Assembly: GCF_963675985.1 (NCBI RefSeq)
Contig: NZ_OY780958.1
Span: 1,674,001 to 1,738,000 of the forward strand
DNA length: 64,000 bases
Source: an uncultured Roseibium sp.
GTDB lineage: Bacteria; Pseudomonadota; Alphaproteobacteria; Rhizobiales; Stappiaceae
Reading direction: 5' to 3'
The notes below the pieces were generated by a model that worked only from the letters and a program-made list of their open reading frames with translations, had not been told where the DNA came from and ran no database searches. The first letter of the stretch is position 1; every line of letters starts with the position of its first letter. Shown piece after piece: positions 36,511-45,194 of this stretch. A program made the position numbers and the translations under genes.

Positions 36511-36804
36511 ATGGCGCGACCACAGGCAACATCTGAGCTTCTTCTCGAGGACGAAAGCGTCCGGGTAACCCGGTTCGATTTTGCTCCCGGAGCAGAGACC
36601 GGCTGGCACAAGCACGGGCTGGATTACGTCATCACCGCGGTGACGGACTGTTCCATGCTTCTGGAAGAGCCGGGTGGAAGCCGGGAGTCCATGGTGCCCG
36701 CGGGCATGGCCTACAAGCGTGCGATCGGCGTCGAACACAATGTCATCAACAACGGGGACAAGCCGATGTCCTTCGTGGAAATCGAACTCAAGCAGGAGAC
36801 GTGA
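36511..36804 (+). CDS. Small cupin protein in the pyrimidine operon
   Basis: A 97-residue single cupin barrel. Motif 1 is TRFDFAPGAETGWHKHGLDYV, with HKH as likely metal ligands, and motif 2 ends near VEHNVINNGDKP with His75. It sits 12 bp after the dehydrogenase gene and 2 bp before the amidohydrolase. No catalytic role is assigned. It might be a small isomerase, a sensor, or an enzyme handling an unstable intermediate. Confidence 0.85.
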   Translation: MARPQATSELLLEDESVRVTRFDFAPGAETGWHKHGLDYVITAVTDCSMLLEEPGGSRESMVPAGMAYKRAIGVEHNVINNGDKPMSFVEIELKQET

Positions 36805-36806
36805 CA

Positions 36807-38063
36807 ATGGCAGCTCCGGGTGAAAACCTGCGTATCAACGCCGACCGGCTGTGGGACAGCCTGATGGAAATGGCCAAGATCGGCCCGGGCGTTGCCGGCG
36901 GCAACAACCGTCAGACCCTGACGGATGAAGACAGCGAAGGCCGCAAACTGTTCCAGAAATGGTGCGAGGATGCAGGCATGACCATGGGCGTCGACACCAT
37001 GGGCAACATGTTCATGACCCGGCCGGGCACCGATCCGGACGCCCTTCCCGTCTACATGGGGTCTCACCTGGACACCCAGCCCACCGGCGGCAAGTACGAC
37101 GGCGTACTCGGCGTGCTCGGCGCGCTGGAGGCGGTGCGCTCCATGAACGATCTCGGCATCAAGACCAGGCATCCGATCGTCATCGCCAACTGGACCAACG
37201 AGGAAGGTACGCGCTTTGCGCCAGCCATGCTTGCCTCCGGCGTTTTCGCCGGCGTGCACACCCAGGACTGGGCCTATGAGCGGGAAGATGCGGAAGGCAA
37301 GACATTCGGTGACGAACTGAAGCGCGTCGGCTGGGTCGGCGACGAGGAAGTCGGTGCCCGCAAGGACAAGATGCACGCCATGTTCGAACTGCATATCGAA
37401 CAGGGCCCGATCCTGGAAATTGAAGGCAAGGACATCGGTGTCGTCACCCACGGCCAGGGACTGTCCTGGATCCAGGTGACCGTGACCGGCAAGGATTCCC
37501 ACACCGGCTCCACGCCCATGCCCATGCGCAAGAATGCGGGTCTCGGCATGGCGCGGATCCTGGAACTGGTCGACGAGATCGCCTGGTCGCACAAGCCGCA
37601 TGCGGTGGGTGCTGCCGGTCACATCGACGTCTACCCGAATTCGCGCAACGTGATCCCGGGCAAGGTCGTCTTCACCGTCGACTTCCGCTCGCCGGATCTT
37701 GCCGTCATCCAGGACATGGAAACGCGCCTCAAGGAAGGTGCGCAGAAGATCTGCGATGACATGGGCCTCGGCGTCGAGTTCGAAAAGGTCGGCGGTTTCG
37801 ACCCGGTCACATTCGACGAAAACTGCGTGACCGCGGTGCGCAACGCCGCGGAACGGCTTGGCTATTCGCACCAGAACATCGTTTCAGGTGCCGGCCATGA
37901 CGCGTGCTGGGTCAACAAGGTCGCCCCGACCGCCATGATCATGTGCCCCTGTGTCGACGGCCTTTCCCACAACGAGGCGGAAGAGATCACCAAGGATTGG
38001 GCCAAGGCCGGCGCGGACGTGCTGTTCCATGCTGTCGTCGAGACGGCGGAGATCGTGGAGTGA
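36807..38063 (+). CDS. Zn-dependent amidohydrolase, beta-ureidopropionase (N-carbamoyl-beta-alanine amidase) type
   Basis: A 418-residue M20/allantoate-amidohydrolase-family enzyme. Metal ligands are in GSHLDTQPTGGKYDGVLGVL (His, Asp), NEEGTRFAPAM (Glu), ELHIEQGP and the C-terminal GAGHDACW and LSHNEAEE. Context beside dihydropyrimidinase and beta-alanine aminotransferase points to hydrolysis of N-carbamoyl-beta-alanine (pydC role) over allantoate. The ATG at 36807 has CAGGAG before it. Confidence 0.93.
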   Translation: MAAPGENLRINADRLWDSLMEMAKIGPGVAGGNNRQTLTDEDSEGRKLFQKWCEDAGMTMGVDTMGNMFMTRPGTDPDALPVYMGSHLDTQPTGGKYDGVLGVLGALEAVRSMNDLGIKTRHPIVIANWTNEEGTRFAPAMLASGVFAGVHTQDWAYEREDAEGKTFGDELKRVGWVGDEEVGARKDKMHAMFELHIEQGPILEIEGKDIGVVTHGQGLSWIQVTVTGKDSHTGSTPMPMRKNAGLGMARILELVDEIAWSHKPHAVGAAGHIDVYPNSRNVIPGKVVFTVDFRSPDLAVIQDMETRLKEGAQKICDDMGLGVEFEKVGGFDPVTFDENCVTAVRNAAERLGYSHQNIVSGAGHDACWVNKVAPTAMIMCPCVDGLSHNEAEEITKDWAKAGADVLFHAVVETAEIVE

Positions 38064-38083
38064 GGGACTGAACGAAATTCCAT

Positions 38084-38146
38084 GGCTCTCCGGCGTTACA
38101 ACAACCTCTCAATAGTCATCTCGGCCGCAGGCGAAGCCGGAGAGCC
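38084..38146. repeat. Inverted repeat, probable dispersed intergenic palindrome
   Basis: GGCTCTCCGGC at 38084-38094 and GCCGGAGAGCC at 38136-38146 are perfect 11-bp inverted arms 41 bp apart, followed by gggat. The right half (atctcggccg...gccggg at) has the look of the short palindromic intergenic repeats scattered in many alphaproteobacterial genomes. It lies at the left edge of the inserted secreted-protein genes. Confidence 0.6.
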
Positions 38147-38218
38147 GGGATTTGGGGGATAAACGATTGAAGATCTGAAACCGGACTGGGATATGGTTTG
38201 CCGTTTTGCAGGGGCGGA

Positions 38219-39040
38219 ATGATGAATATGCAGTCGGGAATGTCGACTGGAAAGGATGCTACGAAACGCAAGCATCGCGTACAGGGAAGCAAACTTGCCT
38301 GTTCGGCCGCGGTTCTTTCGATCTTCCCATTCCTTATTCCCGGAAGCGTTTCAAATGCCGCAAATGATGATCTTGACGCTGAGATGAGTTCACCTGAGAA
38401 GCCCGGCGACCTGAAAGACCGAGAAGAATCCATTTTGGCCGAGAAAGCCGGAATGCCAGGGTCTCTAAGAATGCCCAAATCGGAAGAGGAATTCCTCAAG
38501 ATGGTGGAGGCGCGGAAAGCGGTGCGCGACGCCGATGTGGCATTTGCCCGGTCCATTGGCGCTTTTGTTACCGAAGACCGGGGAGAGGAATTTCCTCCAT
38601 GGGAAATCGCCTATATCGGCATTACCGAATCCGGAAAGCGGGTGAGGCTGGATCGCATCTGCAGTCTTTGGCGCATCGAACCTGTCATTGAATTGAGGGA
38701 TGCGCGGTATGCTGTCTTGGGCCCCAAAGTTGTTCGTATCTACATGAGGGACGCCCCGCCCGGCATAATCATGACCCTTTACGGGCAAATTCCCGTGCAA
38801 GCCGATGGCTTTATCGATGAACGGGAATTCTATTTCCGTTCGCGCGGGACGCACTGGTCGATGTCGATAGGGGGCGAAAACCCGATTCGGCAGCCGGATT
38901 GGTACTACGAGGCGTATTACGGTGAATGGCCGTCCGCAGGCTATATCACTGAAGCTGAGGCAAAAAATTTCATCGAGGAAGCGGCCGACCTGTTTCGAAA
39001 AGGCAAGCCGAGCATGCAAAAGCCGGAGATCAAGAAGTGA
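38219..39040 (+). CDS. Predicted secreted protein, unrecognised, inside the pyrimidine operon
   Basis: A 273-residue protein with a long basic N-region, a hydrophobic core (about 31-42) and a likely cleavage after SNA near 47. The mature part is acidic and starts with a helical region (about 55-105), then a mixed domain with the conserved-looking pieces DRICSLWRIEPVIEL and DWYYEAYYGEW. I recognise no family. The ribosome-binding site is poor (gggcgg). It separates the amidohydrolase from dihydropyrimidinase, where no secreted protein is expected. Confidence 0.65.
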   Translation: MMNMQSGMSTGKDATKRKHRVQGSKLACSAAVLSIFPFLIPGSVSNAANDDLDAEMSSPEKPGDLKDREESILAEKAGMPGSLRMPKSEEEFLKMVEARKAVRDADVAFARSIGAFVTEDRGEEFPPWEIAYIGITESGKRVRLDRICSLWRIEPVIELRDARYAVLGPKVVRIYMRDAPPGIIMTLYGQIPVQADGFIDEREFYFRSRGTHWSMSIGGENPIRQPDWYYEAYYGEWPSAGYITEAEAKNFIEEAADLFRKGKPSMQKPEIKK

Positions 39041-39134
39041 ACCTGCTGGGAAAGCCATCAAGCCATAAAACGTATGTGTTTGCTTATGTATTCAGTAGCG
39101 AACGGCTGGAAAACGGAAATTGGGGGGTCGAGAT

Positions 39135-39806
39135 TTGAATTTACGCATTGCAATCACGCTATTCATCATTACCGCGTTTTCGCAAACCGTCGCAATGACT
39201 GTGGTCTCTACTGCGCATGCATCGGATCGTGGGAAATATAGTCAGTTTTATTACCATCCAGACGGTTCGGATTATCCGTTGTTGGACGCGTTTTTTAGTT
39301 ATCTTTCTTACGATAGAGCGGGTCCATCTATATATAATGCAGGTCATTTATATATATATTGTAATAAAAATAAATTATCTAAATTTTTCTTCTCTTCAAT
39401 TATCGAAAATAGTATTTCTGAATATTACGCAAATAAGAGTGGTTTCATCCTCGGTATCAAAAAAGTGCCGGACGACTATGAAATACCAATCTACGAATTT
39501 GTAACTACCGAAGGTAAGAAAGAAGGTTTGGAGCGACTCGAACTCGACTTCCAAGCTCCAATCTACTTCGAAGAAGTTCGCTATTTTACGCCAACTTTTT
39601 TGAGTGAAAATACCTCCCTTTATGGTCAATCATATGTAGAAGGTAATATTGTTGATCTTATCCAGGAACCAGTATTATTCGTTATTGGGTATTACGACGA
39701 TTCTGAGAAATATTGGAACTTCCTTTCCAAGGTTCTTATCAAAACAGATCCGAAATACGTAAAGCAATTCGTTACGGCCTGTACCCCAAAGGAGCAACCT
39801 CAATGA
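39135..39806 (+). CDS. AT-rich predicted secreted protein, unrecognised
   Basis: A 223-residue protein with a clear signal peptide (NLRIAITLFIITAF, cleavage after AHA about residue 29), rich in Tyr, Phe, Ser, Asn and Lys. The middle (39300-39470) is very AT-rich, quite unlike the GC-rich genes on both sides, and codon use is correspondingly foreign. The TTG at 39135 with GGGGGG upstream is the best start. The TGA overlaps the dihydropyrimidinase ATG, and the ribosome-binding site of that gene lies inside its last codons. No family is recognised. It was probably acquired horizontally. Confidence 0.68.
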   Translation: MNLRIAITLFIITAFSQTVAMTVVSTAHASDRGKYSQFYYHPDGSDYPLLDAFFSYLSYDRAGPSIYNAGHLYIYCNKNKLSKFFFSSIIENSISEYYANKSGFILGIKKVPDDYEIPIYEFVTTEGKKEGLERLELDFQAPIYFEEVRYFTPTFLSENTSLYGQSYVEGNIVDLIQEPVLFVIGYYDDSEKYWNFLSKVLIKTDPKYVKQFVTACTPKEQPQ

Positions 39807-41257
39807 GTAAAGTGATCAAGGGCGGAACGATTGTCACCGCCGACCTGACCTTCACCGCGGATGTGAAGATCGAGGGCGGCCGGATCGTCGAGATCGGGCC
39901 GAACCTCTCCGGTGACGAGACGCTGGATGCGACCGGCTGCTACGTGATGCCGGGCGGGATCGATCCGCACACCCATCTGGAAATGCCCTTCATGGGCACC
40001 TATTCCTCCGACAATTTCGACAGCGGCACCCGTGCAGCCCTTGCCGGTGGCACCACCATGGTGGTCGACTTCGCCCTGCCCTCGCCCGAGCAGTCGCTGC
40101 TGGAAGCGCTGCAGATGTGGGACAACAAGTCGACGATGGCCCATTGCGACTATTCCTTCCACATGGCGATCACCTGGTGGGGGGAACAGGTCTTCAACGA
40201 AATGGAGACAGTGGTCCGCGAGCGCGGCATCAACACCTTCAAGCATTTCATGGCCTACAAGGGCGCGCTGATGGTGCAGGACGACGAGATGTACGCCTCG
40301 TTCCAGCGCTGCGCGGAACTTGGCGCCATGCCGCTGGTGCACGCGGAAAACGGCGACGTGGTCGCAGATCTCTCTGCCCGGCTGCTGGCGGAAGGCAACA
40401 ACGGGCCGGAAGCTCATGCCTATTCCCGTCCGCCGCAGGTGGAGGGCGAAGCCACCAACCGGGCGATCATGATCGCCGACATGGCCGGCGTGCCGCTCTA
40501 CGTGGTCCACACGTCCTGCGAGGAGTCCCATGAAGCGATCCGCCGCGCCCGCCAGCAGGGCAAGCGCGTCTACGGCGAACCGCTGATCCAGCACCTGACC
40601 CTGGATGACAGCGAATACAGAAACCCCGACTGGGATCATGCCGCCCGCCGGGTGATGTCGCCGCCGTTCCGGGACAAGAAGCACCAGGATTCGCTCTGGG
40701 CCGGCCTGCAGTCAGGCTCTCTCTCCTGTGTCGCCACCGATCACTGCGCCTTTACCACCGAACAGAAGCGCTACGGCGTCGGCGACTTCACCAAGATCCC
40801 GAACGGCACCGGCGGTCTGGAAGACCGTCTGCCGATGTTGTGGACCTACGGCGTGAACACTGGTCGGTTGACGCCGAATGAGTTCGTCGCCGTCACCTCC
40901 ACCAACATCGCCAAGATCCTGAACGTCTATCCGAAGAAAGGCGCGATCCTGGTCGGCGCGGATGCGGATATCATCGTGTGGGATCCGGAAAAGGAAAAGA
41001 CCATTTCCGCGGCCAACCAGGAATCGGCGATCGATTACAACGTCTTCGAAGGCAAGCAGGTCAAGGGCCTGCCGCGCTACACGCTGACCCGCGGCCGGGT
41101 CGCCGTCGAAGACGGCAAGGTGATCCCGCAGCAGGGCCACGGCGAATTCGTCAAGCGCGAGCCGTTCCAGGCGGTCAACAAGGCGCTGTCCACCTGGAAG
41201 GAACTGACCGCGCCGCGCAAGGTGGAACGCACCGGTATTCCGGCAACCGGCGTGTAA
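39803..41257 (+). CDS. hydA: Dihydropyrimidinase (D-hydantoinase)
   Basis: A 484-residue cyclic amidohydrolase. Metal ligands are H57 and H59 (DPHTHLEMPF) and the carbamylated lysine is K153 (FMAYKG), with HAENGD and HTSCEESH supplying later histidines. The catalytic Asp lies in CVATDHCAFT. It opens dihydrouracil or dihydrothymine to the N-carbamoyl amino acid used by the upstream amidohydrolase. AAAGGAG precedes the ATG. Dihydropyrimidine dehydrogenase (first pathway step) is not in the window. Confidence 0.95.
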   Translation: MSKVIKGGTIVTADLTFTADVKIEGGRIVEIGPNLSGDETLDATGCYVMPGGIDPHTHLEMPFMGTYSSDNFDSGTRAALAGGTTMVVDFALPSPEQSLLEALQMWDNKSTMAHCDYSFHMAITWWGEQVFNEMETVVRERGINTFKHFMAYKGALMVQDDEMYASFQRCAELGAMPLVHAENGDVVADLSARLLAEGNNGPEAHAYSRPPQVEGEATNRAIMIADMAGVPLYVVHTSCEESHEAIRRARQQGKRVYGEPLIQHLTLDDSEYRNPDWDHAARRVMSPPFRDKKHQDSLWAGLQSGSLSCVATDHCAFTTEQKRYGVGDFTKIPNGTGGLEDRLPMLWTYGVNTGRLTPNEFVAVTSTNIAKILNVYPKKGAILVGADADIIVWDPEKEKTISAANQESAIDYNVFEGKQVKGLPRYTLTRGRVAVEDGKVIPQQGHGEFVKREPFQAVNKALSTWKELTAPRKVERTGIPATGV

Positions 41258-41271
41258 CGGACCGAAAATAA

Positions 41272-41314
41272 GGTCTCCCGCGCCACGGCCTTCAAGGTCT
41301 GGCGCGGGATGACC
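41272..41314 (+). other. Strong intercistronic hairpin between dihydropyrimidinase and the ABC genes
   Basis: CCCGCGCCA (41277-41285) pairs with TGGCGCGGG (41300-41308), a perfect 9-bp stem, extended by GGTC/GACC at its base (41272-41275 and 41311-41314). No T-run follows, so it is probably a processing or attenuation element. Confidence 0.5.
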
Positions 41315-41379
41315 CGTGACAATTGCCGGAAAACCGGCCAAAAACGACAAGACCAACCTTCAGGGACACCGGGACAGAC

Positions 41380-42195
41380 ATGAACCAGTCGGCCACGGCA
41401 GCTGCGGACGCCTCCGCAAAAACGGTCATCGACATCGACAAGTTGTCGCTTACCTTCCAGACCAACGACGGCCCGGTGCACGCGCTGTCCGAGATCGACC
41501 TGAAGATCGAGGAGGGCGATTTCGTCTCCTTTATCGGACCAAGCGGCTGCGGCAAGACCACCCTGCTCAGGGTGATTGCCGATCTGGAACAGCCGACCGC
41601 CGGTTCGATCTCGGTCAATGGCCTGTCGCCCCACGAAGCACGGCTGAAGCGCGCTTACGGTTATGTGTTCCAGGCGGCAGCGCTTTATCCGTGGCGGACG
41701 ATTGCCGGCAACATCGCCCTGCCCCTTGAAATCATGGGGCTGTCCAAGTCCGAACAGCAGCAGCGCATTGCCCGCAACATGGAACTGGTGAACCTCGCCG
41801 GTTTTGAGAAGAAATTCCCCTGGCAGCTTTCCGGCGGCATGCAGCAGCGCGCGTCGATCGCGCGCGCCCTTTCCGTCGAACCGGACCTGCTGCTGATGGA
41901 CGAACCCTTCGGCGCGCTCGACGAAATCGTCCGCGATCACCTCAACGAACAGCTCCTGCAGCTCTGGGCCAAGACCAACAAGACGGTGGTCTTCGTCACG
42001 CACTCCATTCCTGAAGCCGTGTTCCTGTCGACCAAGATCGTGGTGCTTTGCCCGCGTCCCGGCCGGATCTACGACGTCATCGAAAGCGACCTGCCGCGCG
42101 ACCGCACTCTGGACGTTCGCGAAACGCCGGAGTTTCTAAAGATCGCCCACCGGGTGCGCGAAGGCCTGCGGGCTGGGCATTCCTACGATGACTGA
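41380..42195 (+). CDS. ABC transporter ATPase, nitrate/taurine/pyrimidine-precursor type
   Basis: A 271-residue ATPase. Walker A is GPSGCGKTT, the Q-loop region is YVFQAAALYPWRT, the signature is LSGGMQQR and Walker B is LLLMDEPFGALD. This is the SsuB/TauB/NrtC-like class. The start at 41380 follows a GGGACA stretch. In pyrimidine or hydantoin catabolic loci such importers probably bring in the pyrimidine or a ring-opened precursor. It overlaps the first permease by 8 bp. Confidence 0.92.
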   Translation: MNQSATAAADASAKTVIDIDKLSLTFQTNDGPVHALSEIDLKIEEGDFVSFIGPSGCGKTTLLRVIADLEQPTAGSISVNGLSPHEARLKRAYGYVFQAAALYPWRTIAGNIALPLEIMGLSKSEQQQRIARNMELVNLAGFEKKFPWQLSGGMQQRASIARALSVEPDLLLMDEPFGALDEIVRDHLNEQLLQLWAKTNKTVVFVTHSIPEAVFLSTKIVVLCPRPGRIYDVIESDLPRDRTLDVRETPEFLKIAHRVREGLRAGHSYDD

Positions 42196-43111
42196 TACCA
42201 GCCTCTCCCCTCACCGCAACCTGTCCCCTTTCGCCGGCCTCATGCGCGGCACGGCCGGGCCCGTGATCGTCGTCGTCGCGGTGATCTTCGCGATCTGGTA
42301 TGTCGCGGCGGTTCTTTTGAACACACCGTTCCAGGAAGGCATTTACGAGCGCGCAGACCAGATGGATGTGCCGCTATCCCAACTGATCACGGATACGCTT
42401 TCACAGGACCGCCCGGTCTTGCCGGCGCCGCATCAGGTGGTCGAGGAAATCTATAAGACCACGGTCCTGAAGAAGATCACCTCCAAGCGTTCGCTGATCT
42501 TTCATACCGGGATAACCCTGTCCTCGACCATGCTCGGCTTCCTCATCGGCACTGTGCTCGGCATTCTGCTCGCCATCGGCATCGTGCATTCCAGGGTGCT
42601 CGACAAGAGCCTGATGCCCTGGGTGATTTCCTCGCAGACGATCCCCATTCTTGCGATCGCGCCGATGATCATCGTGGTGCTGAATGCCGTCGGTATCTCC
42701 GGGCTGCTGCCCAAGGCGATGATTTCCACCTACCTCTCGTTCTTCCCCGTGACCGTCGGGATGGTTAAGGGGCTCCGCTCGCCGGAAATCATTCATCTGG
42801 ACCTGATGCACACCTACAGCGCCACAAAGGTGCAGACGTTCTGGAAGCTGCGCTTTCCCTATGCTGTGCCTTACCTCTTCACCTCCATGAAGATCGGCAT
42901 TGCCGCTTCTCTGGTCGGCGCCATTGTCGGCGAACTGCCGACCGGGGCGATCGCGGGACTGGGCGCGCGCCTGCTGGCCGGTTCCTATTACGGCCAGACG
43001 GTGCAGATCTGGTCCGCGCTCATCATGGCTGCCCTGCTTGCAGGCGCCCTTGTCGGTGTCGTCGGTATGATCGAAAAACTGACCCTGAAACGTATGGGAA
43101 TGGCGCGATGA
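42188..43111 (+). CDS. ABC transporter permease 1 (pyrimidine locus)
   Basis: A 307-residue permease with six or so membrane helices. A periplasmic loop follows the first helix, and the ATPase-docking EAA-like region is around LMHTYSATKVQTFWKLRFPYAVPYL (residues about 200-225). It has the SsuC/TauC architecture. It starts inside the ATPase gene end and overlaps the next permease by 4 bp. Confidence 0.92.
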   Translation: MTDTSLSPHRNLSPFAGLMRGTAGPVIVVVAVIFAIWYVAAVLLNTPFQEGIYERADQMDVPLSQLITDTLSQDRPVLPAPHQVVEEIYKTTVLKKITSKRSLIFHTGITLSSTMLGFLIGTVLGILLAIGIVHSRVLDKSLMPWVISSQTIPILAIAPMIIVVLNAVGISGLLPKAMISTYLSFFPVTVGMVKGLRSPEIIHLDLMHTYSATKVQTFWKLRFPYAVPYLFTSMKIGIAASLVGAIVGELPTGAIAGLGARLLAGSYYGQTVQIWSALIMAALLAGALVGVVGMIEKLTLKRMGMAR

Positions 43112-44262
43112 CCGCAGCACCCGCAAAAACCGAGCGCAAGAGCCGCTTCGACATGCCGGCCATCCTCGCCTGGGGGATCGTCGTCCTGGTCGTCATCGGG
43201 CTCTTCAGCCCGGTGTTCAAGCCGGATACCAGCGTGCTGGAAGTGCCACGGCTGGCCATTACGCTTTCCATCCTGGCCATTGCCGGCGTGCGCTACGAAC
43301 TCGGCTTCATGCGCAACCGGTTCGGGGATCTGGTTCTGGGACTGGTCACCGCCGTTGCAGCCTATTTCCTGCTCGGGACCATTGAACATCATGCCGGCGA
43401 GGCCGGACCGGGCTTCTGGGCGCTTGTCGCAGCGACCTGGGCCTCCGCCTGGCTTTTCGTAGAGCGGCTGGCAACCTGGAAGAGCACGTCGCCTGTTTTG
43501 AGGCGCCTGGTCAACCTTGCGATCCCGGCCCTGTTCGGCTTTACGCTCCTTGTGCTGTGGCAGGCTGTCGTCACCGGCTTCGCCATCCCCAAGGTTCTGC
43601 TGCCGGCCCCGTCGGAAATCTGGCTGCGCCTGACTTCCTCCGGCTCCATTCTCTGGGCGGACTTCCGGCAGACCTTCCTGAAGGCCGTGCTTTTTGGATA
43701 CGCGGCAGGCTGTGCCACCGGATTTCTGATCGCGATCCTGGTTGACCGGATCCCGTTCCTGCGCCGGGGACTTTTGCCGATCGGCAACCTCGTGTCGGCC
43801 CTGCCGATTGTCGGCGTCGCACCGATCATGGTGATGTGGTTCGGCTTCGACTGGCCATCCAAGGCAGCCGTCGTCATCATCATGACCTTCTTCCCGATGC
43901 TGGTGAACACAGTCTCCGGATTGGCTGCGTCGGACGCGATGCAGCGTGACCTGATGCGCACCTATGCCGCCGGTTACTGGCAGACGCTTTTCAAGCTGCG
44001 CCTGCCGATGGCCATGCCGTTCATCTTCAACGCGCTGAAGATCAATTCGACGCTCGCCATGATCGGCGCCATCGTGGCGGAATTCTTCGGCACGCCGATC
44101 GTCGGTATGGGTTTTAGGATTTCAACGGAAGTCGGACGGATGAACGTGGATATGGTCTGGGCGGAAATCGCCGTCGCGGCGCTTGCCGGTTCCATTTTCT
44201 ACGGCATCGTTGCCCTTGCGGAACGGGCTGTCACCTTCTGGCACCCGTCGGTCCGCGGTTGA
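43108..44262 (+). CDS. ABC transporter permease 2 (pyrimidine locus), with extra N-terminal membrane region
   Basis: A 384-residue permease. The first 130 residues add about four helices in front of the ordinary six-helix permease domain (about 145-380), which has the docking loop LMRTYAAGYWQTLFKLRLPMAMPFIF. The longer N-terminus is unusual for the SsuC class. The operon ends here, and no substrate-binding protein gene is found among its neighbours. Confidence 0.9.
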   Translation: MTAAPAKTERKSRFDMPAILAWGIVVLVVIGLFSPVFKPDTSVLEVPRLAITLSILAIAGVRYELGFMRNRFGDLVLGLVTAVAAYFLLGTIEHHAGEAGPGFWALVAATWASAWLFVERLATWKSTSPVLRRLVNLAIPALFGFTLLVLWQAVVTGFAIPKVLLPAPSEIWLRLTSSGSILWADFRQTFLKAVLFGYAAGCATGFLIAILVDRIPFLRRGLLPIGNLVSALPIVGVAPIMVMWFGFDWPSKAAVVIIMTFFPMLVNTVSGLAASDAMQRDLMRTYAAGYWQTLFKLRLPMAMPFIFNALKINSTLAMIGAIVAEFFGTPIVGMGFRISTEVGRMNVDMVWAEIAVAALAGSIFYGIVALAERAVTFWHPSVRG

Positions 44263-44288
44263 CGTAAAAGCAGAGGGGTCTGGCTCAT

Positions 44289-44323
44289 CATCGCCATGCC
44301 AAGGCTTGACCCTGGGATGCGTG
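44289..44323. repeat. Possible remnant of a dispersed intergenic repeat
   Basis: The stretch atcgccatgccaaggcttg followed by accctgggatgcgtgac resembles the common alphaproteobacterial intergenic palindrome with a CAAGGCTTGACCC(G)GGGATGACG-like core, degraded here. It sits between the importer and mazG. Confidence 0.3.
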
Positions 44324-44366
44324 ACGTATCATGTCTTACCCGACCTGATTGCCAAAAGGATTTTCC

Positions 44367-45188
44367 ATGAAACCCGGTCGCGATATTTCCGTTCTCATCG
44401 ACATCATGGCCGCGCTCAGGACGCCCGGAACCGGGTGTCCCTGGGATCTGGAACAGAATTTTTCGACGATTGCGCCCTACACGCTTGAAGAGGCTTATGA
44501 GGTCGCCGAAGCGATCCGGCGGAACGATCTCGATAACCTGCGCGAGGAGCTGGGCGATCTGCTGCTGCAGGTCGTCTATCACGCCCGCATGGCGGAAGAA
44601 GACGAGCTGTTTGACTTTTCCGATGTGGTCGAAGGCATCACCAAGAAGATGATCCGGCGTCATCCGCATGTCTTCGGCGACGAGGACGCCCGCTCCGCCG
44701 GAATGGCCAAGGGCATGTGGGAGCGGATCAAGGCGGAGGAAAAGGCCGAACGCAAGGCGCGCCGTGATGCACTTGGCCTGCCGGAAGAGGTAAAGGGTTA
44801 CCTTGATGATGTGCCGGCGGCCTTCCCTGCCCTTGTCGAAGCGGACAAGCTGCAGAGACGTGCGTCCCGGGTTGGCTTCGACTGGGGCGCTCCGGGTCCG
44901 GTGCTGGCCAAGATCAAGGAAGAGATCGAGGAATTGGAGCGCGAGATCCTGTCCGACGGCGACACGACCCTGGAAATGGAAGATGAACTGGGCGATGTGC
45001 TGTTTGCCGTCGCCAACCTGGCGCGCCATCTCGACATTGATCCGGAAGCCGCCCTCAGGCGCACCAACGGCAAGTTCCGCCGGCGCTTCGCGGCCATCGA
45101 AGCGGCAGCGGACGAACGCCGGACGACGCTGGAGCAAATGACCCTGGAAGAAATGGAAGCCGTCTGGCAGGCGGCTAAGGGAAAGTAA
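44367..45188 (+). CDS. mazG: Nucleoside triphosphate pyrophosphohydrolase MazG
   Basis: A 273-residue protein with two tandem MazG domains. The first has TLEEAYEVAEAIRRND...LREELGDLLLQVVYHARMAEE and the second EEIEELEREI...MEDELGDVLFAVANLARH. The acidic ExxE/ExxD clusters bind Mg. It hydrolyses non-canonical and excess NTPs to NMPs. The ATG at 44367 has AAAGGA upstream. It is convergent with hflX, with 6 bp between the stops, which is the usual alphaproteobacterial neighbourhood. Confidence 0.94.
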   Translation: MKPGRDISVLIDIMAALRTPGTGCPWDLEQNFSTIAPYTLEEAYEVAEAIRRNDLDNLREELGDLLLQVVYHARMAEEDELFDFSDVVEGITKKMIRRHPHVFGDEDARSAGMAKGMWERIKAEEKAERKARRDALGLPEEVKGYLDDVPAAFPALVEADKLQRRASRVGFDWGAPGPVLAKIKEEIEELEREILSDGDTTLEMEDELGDVLFAVANLARHLDIDPEAALRRTNGKFRRRFAAIEAAADERRTTLEQMTLEEMEAVWQAAKGK

Positions 45189-45194
45189 GGGCCC

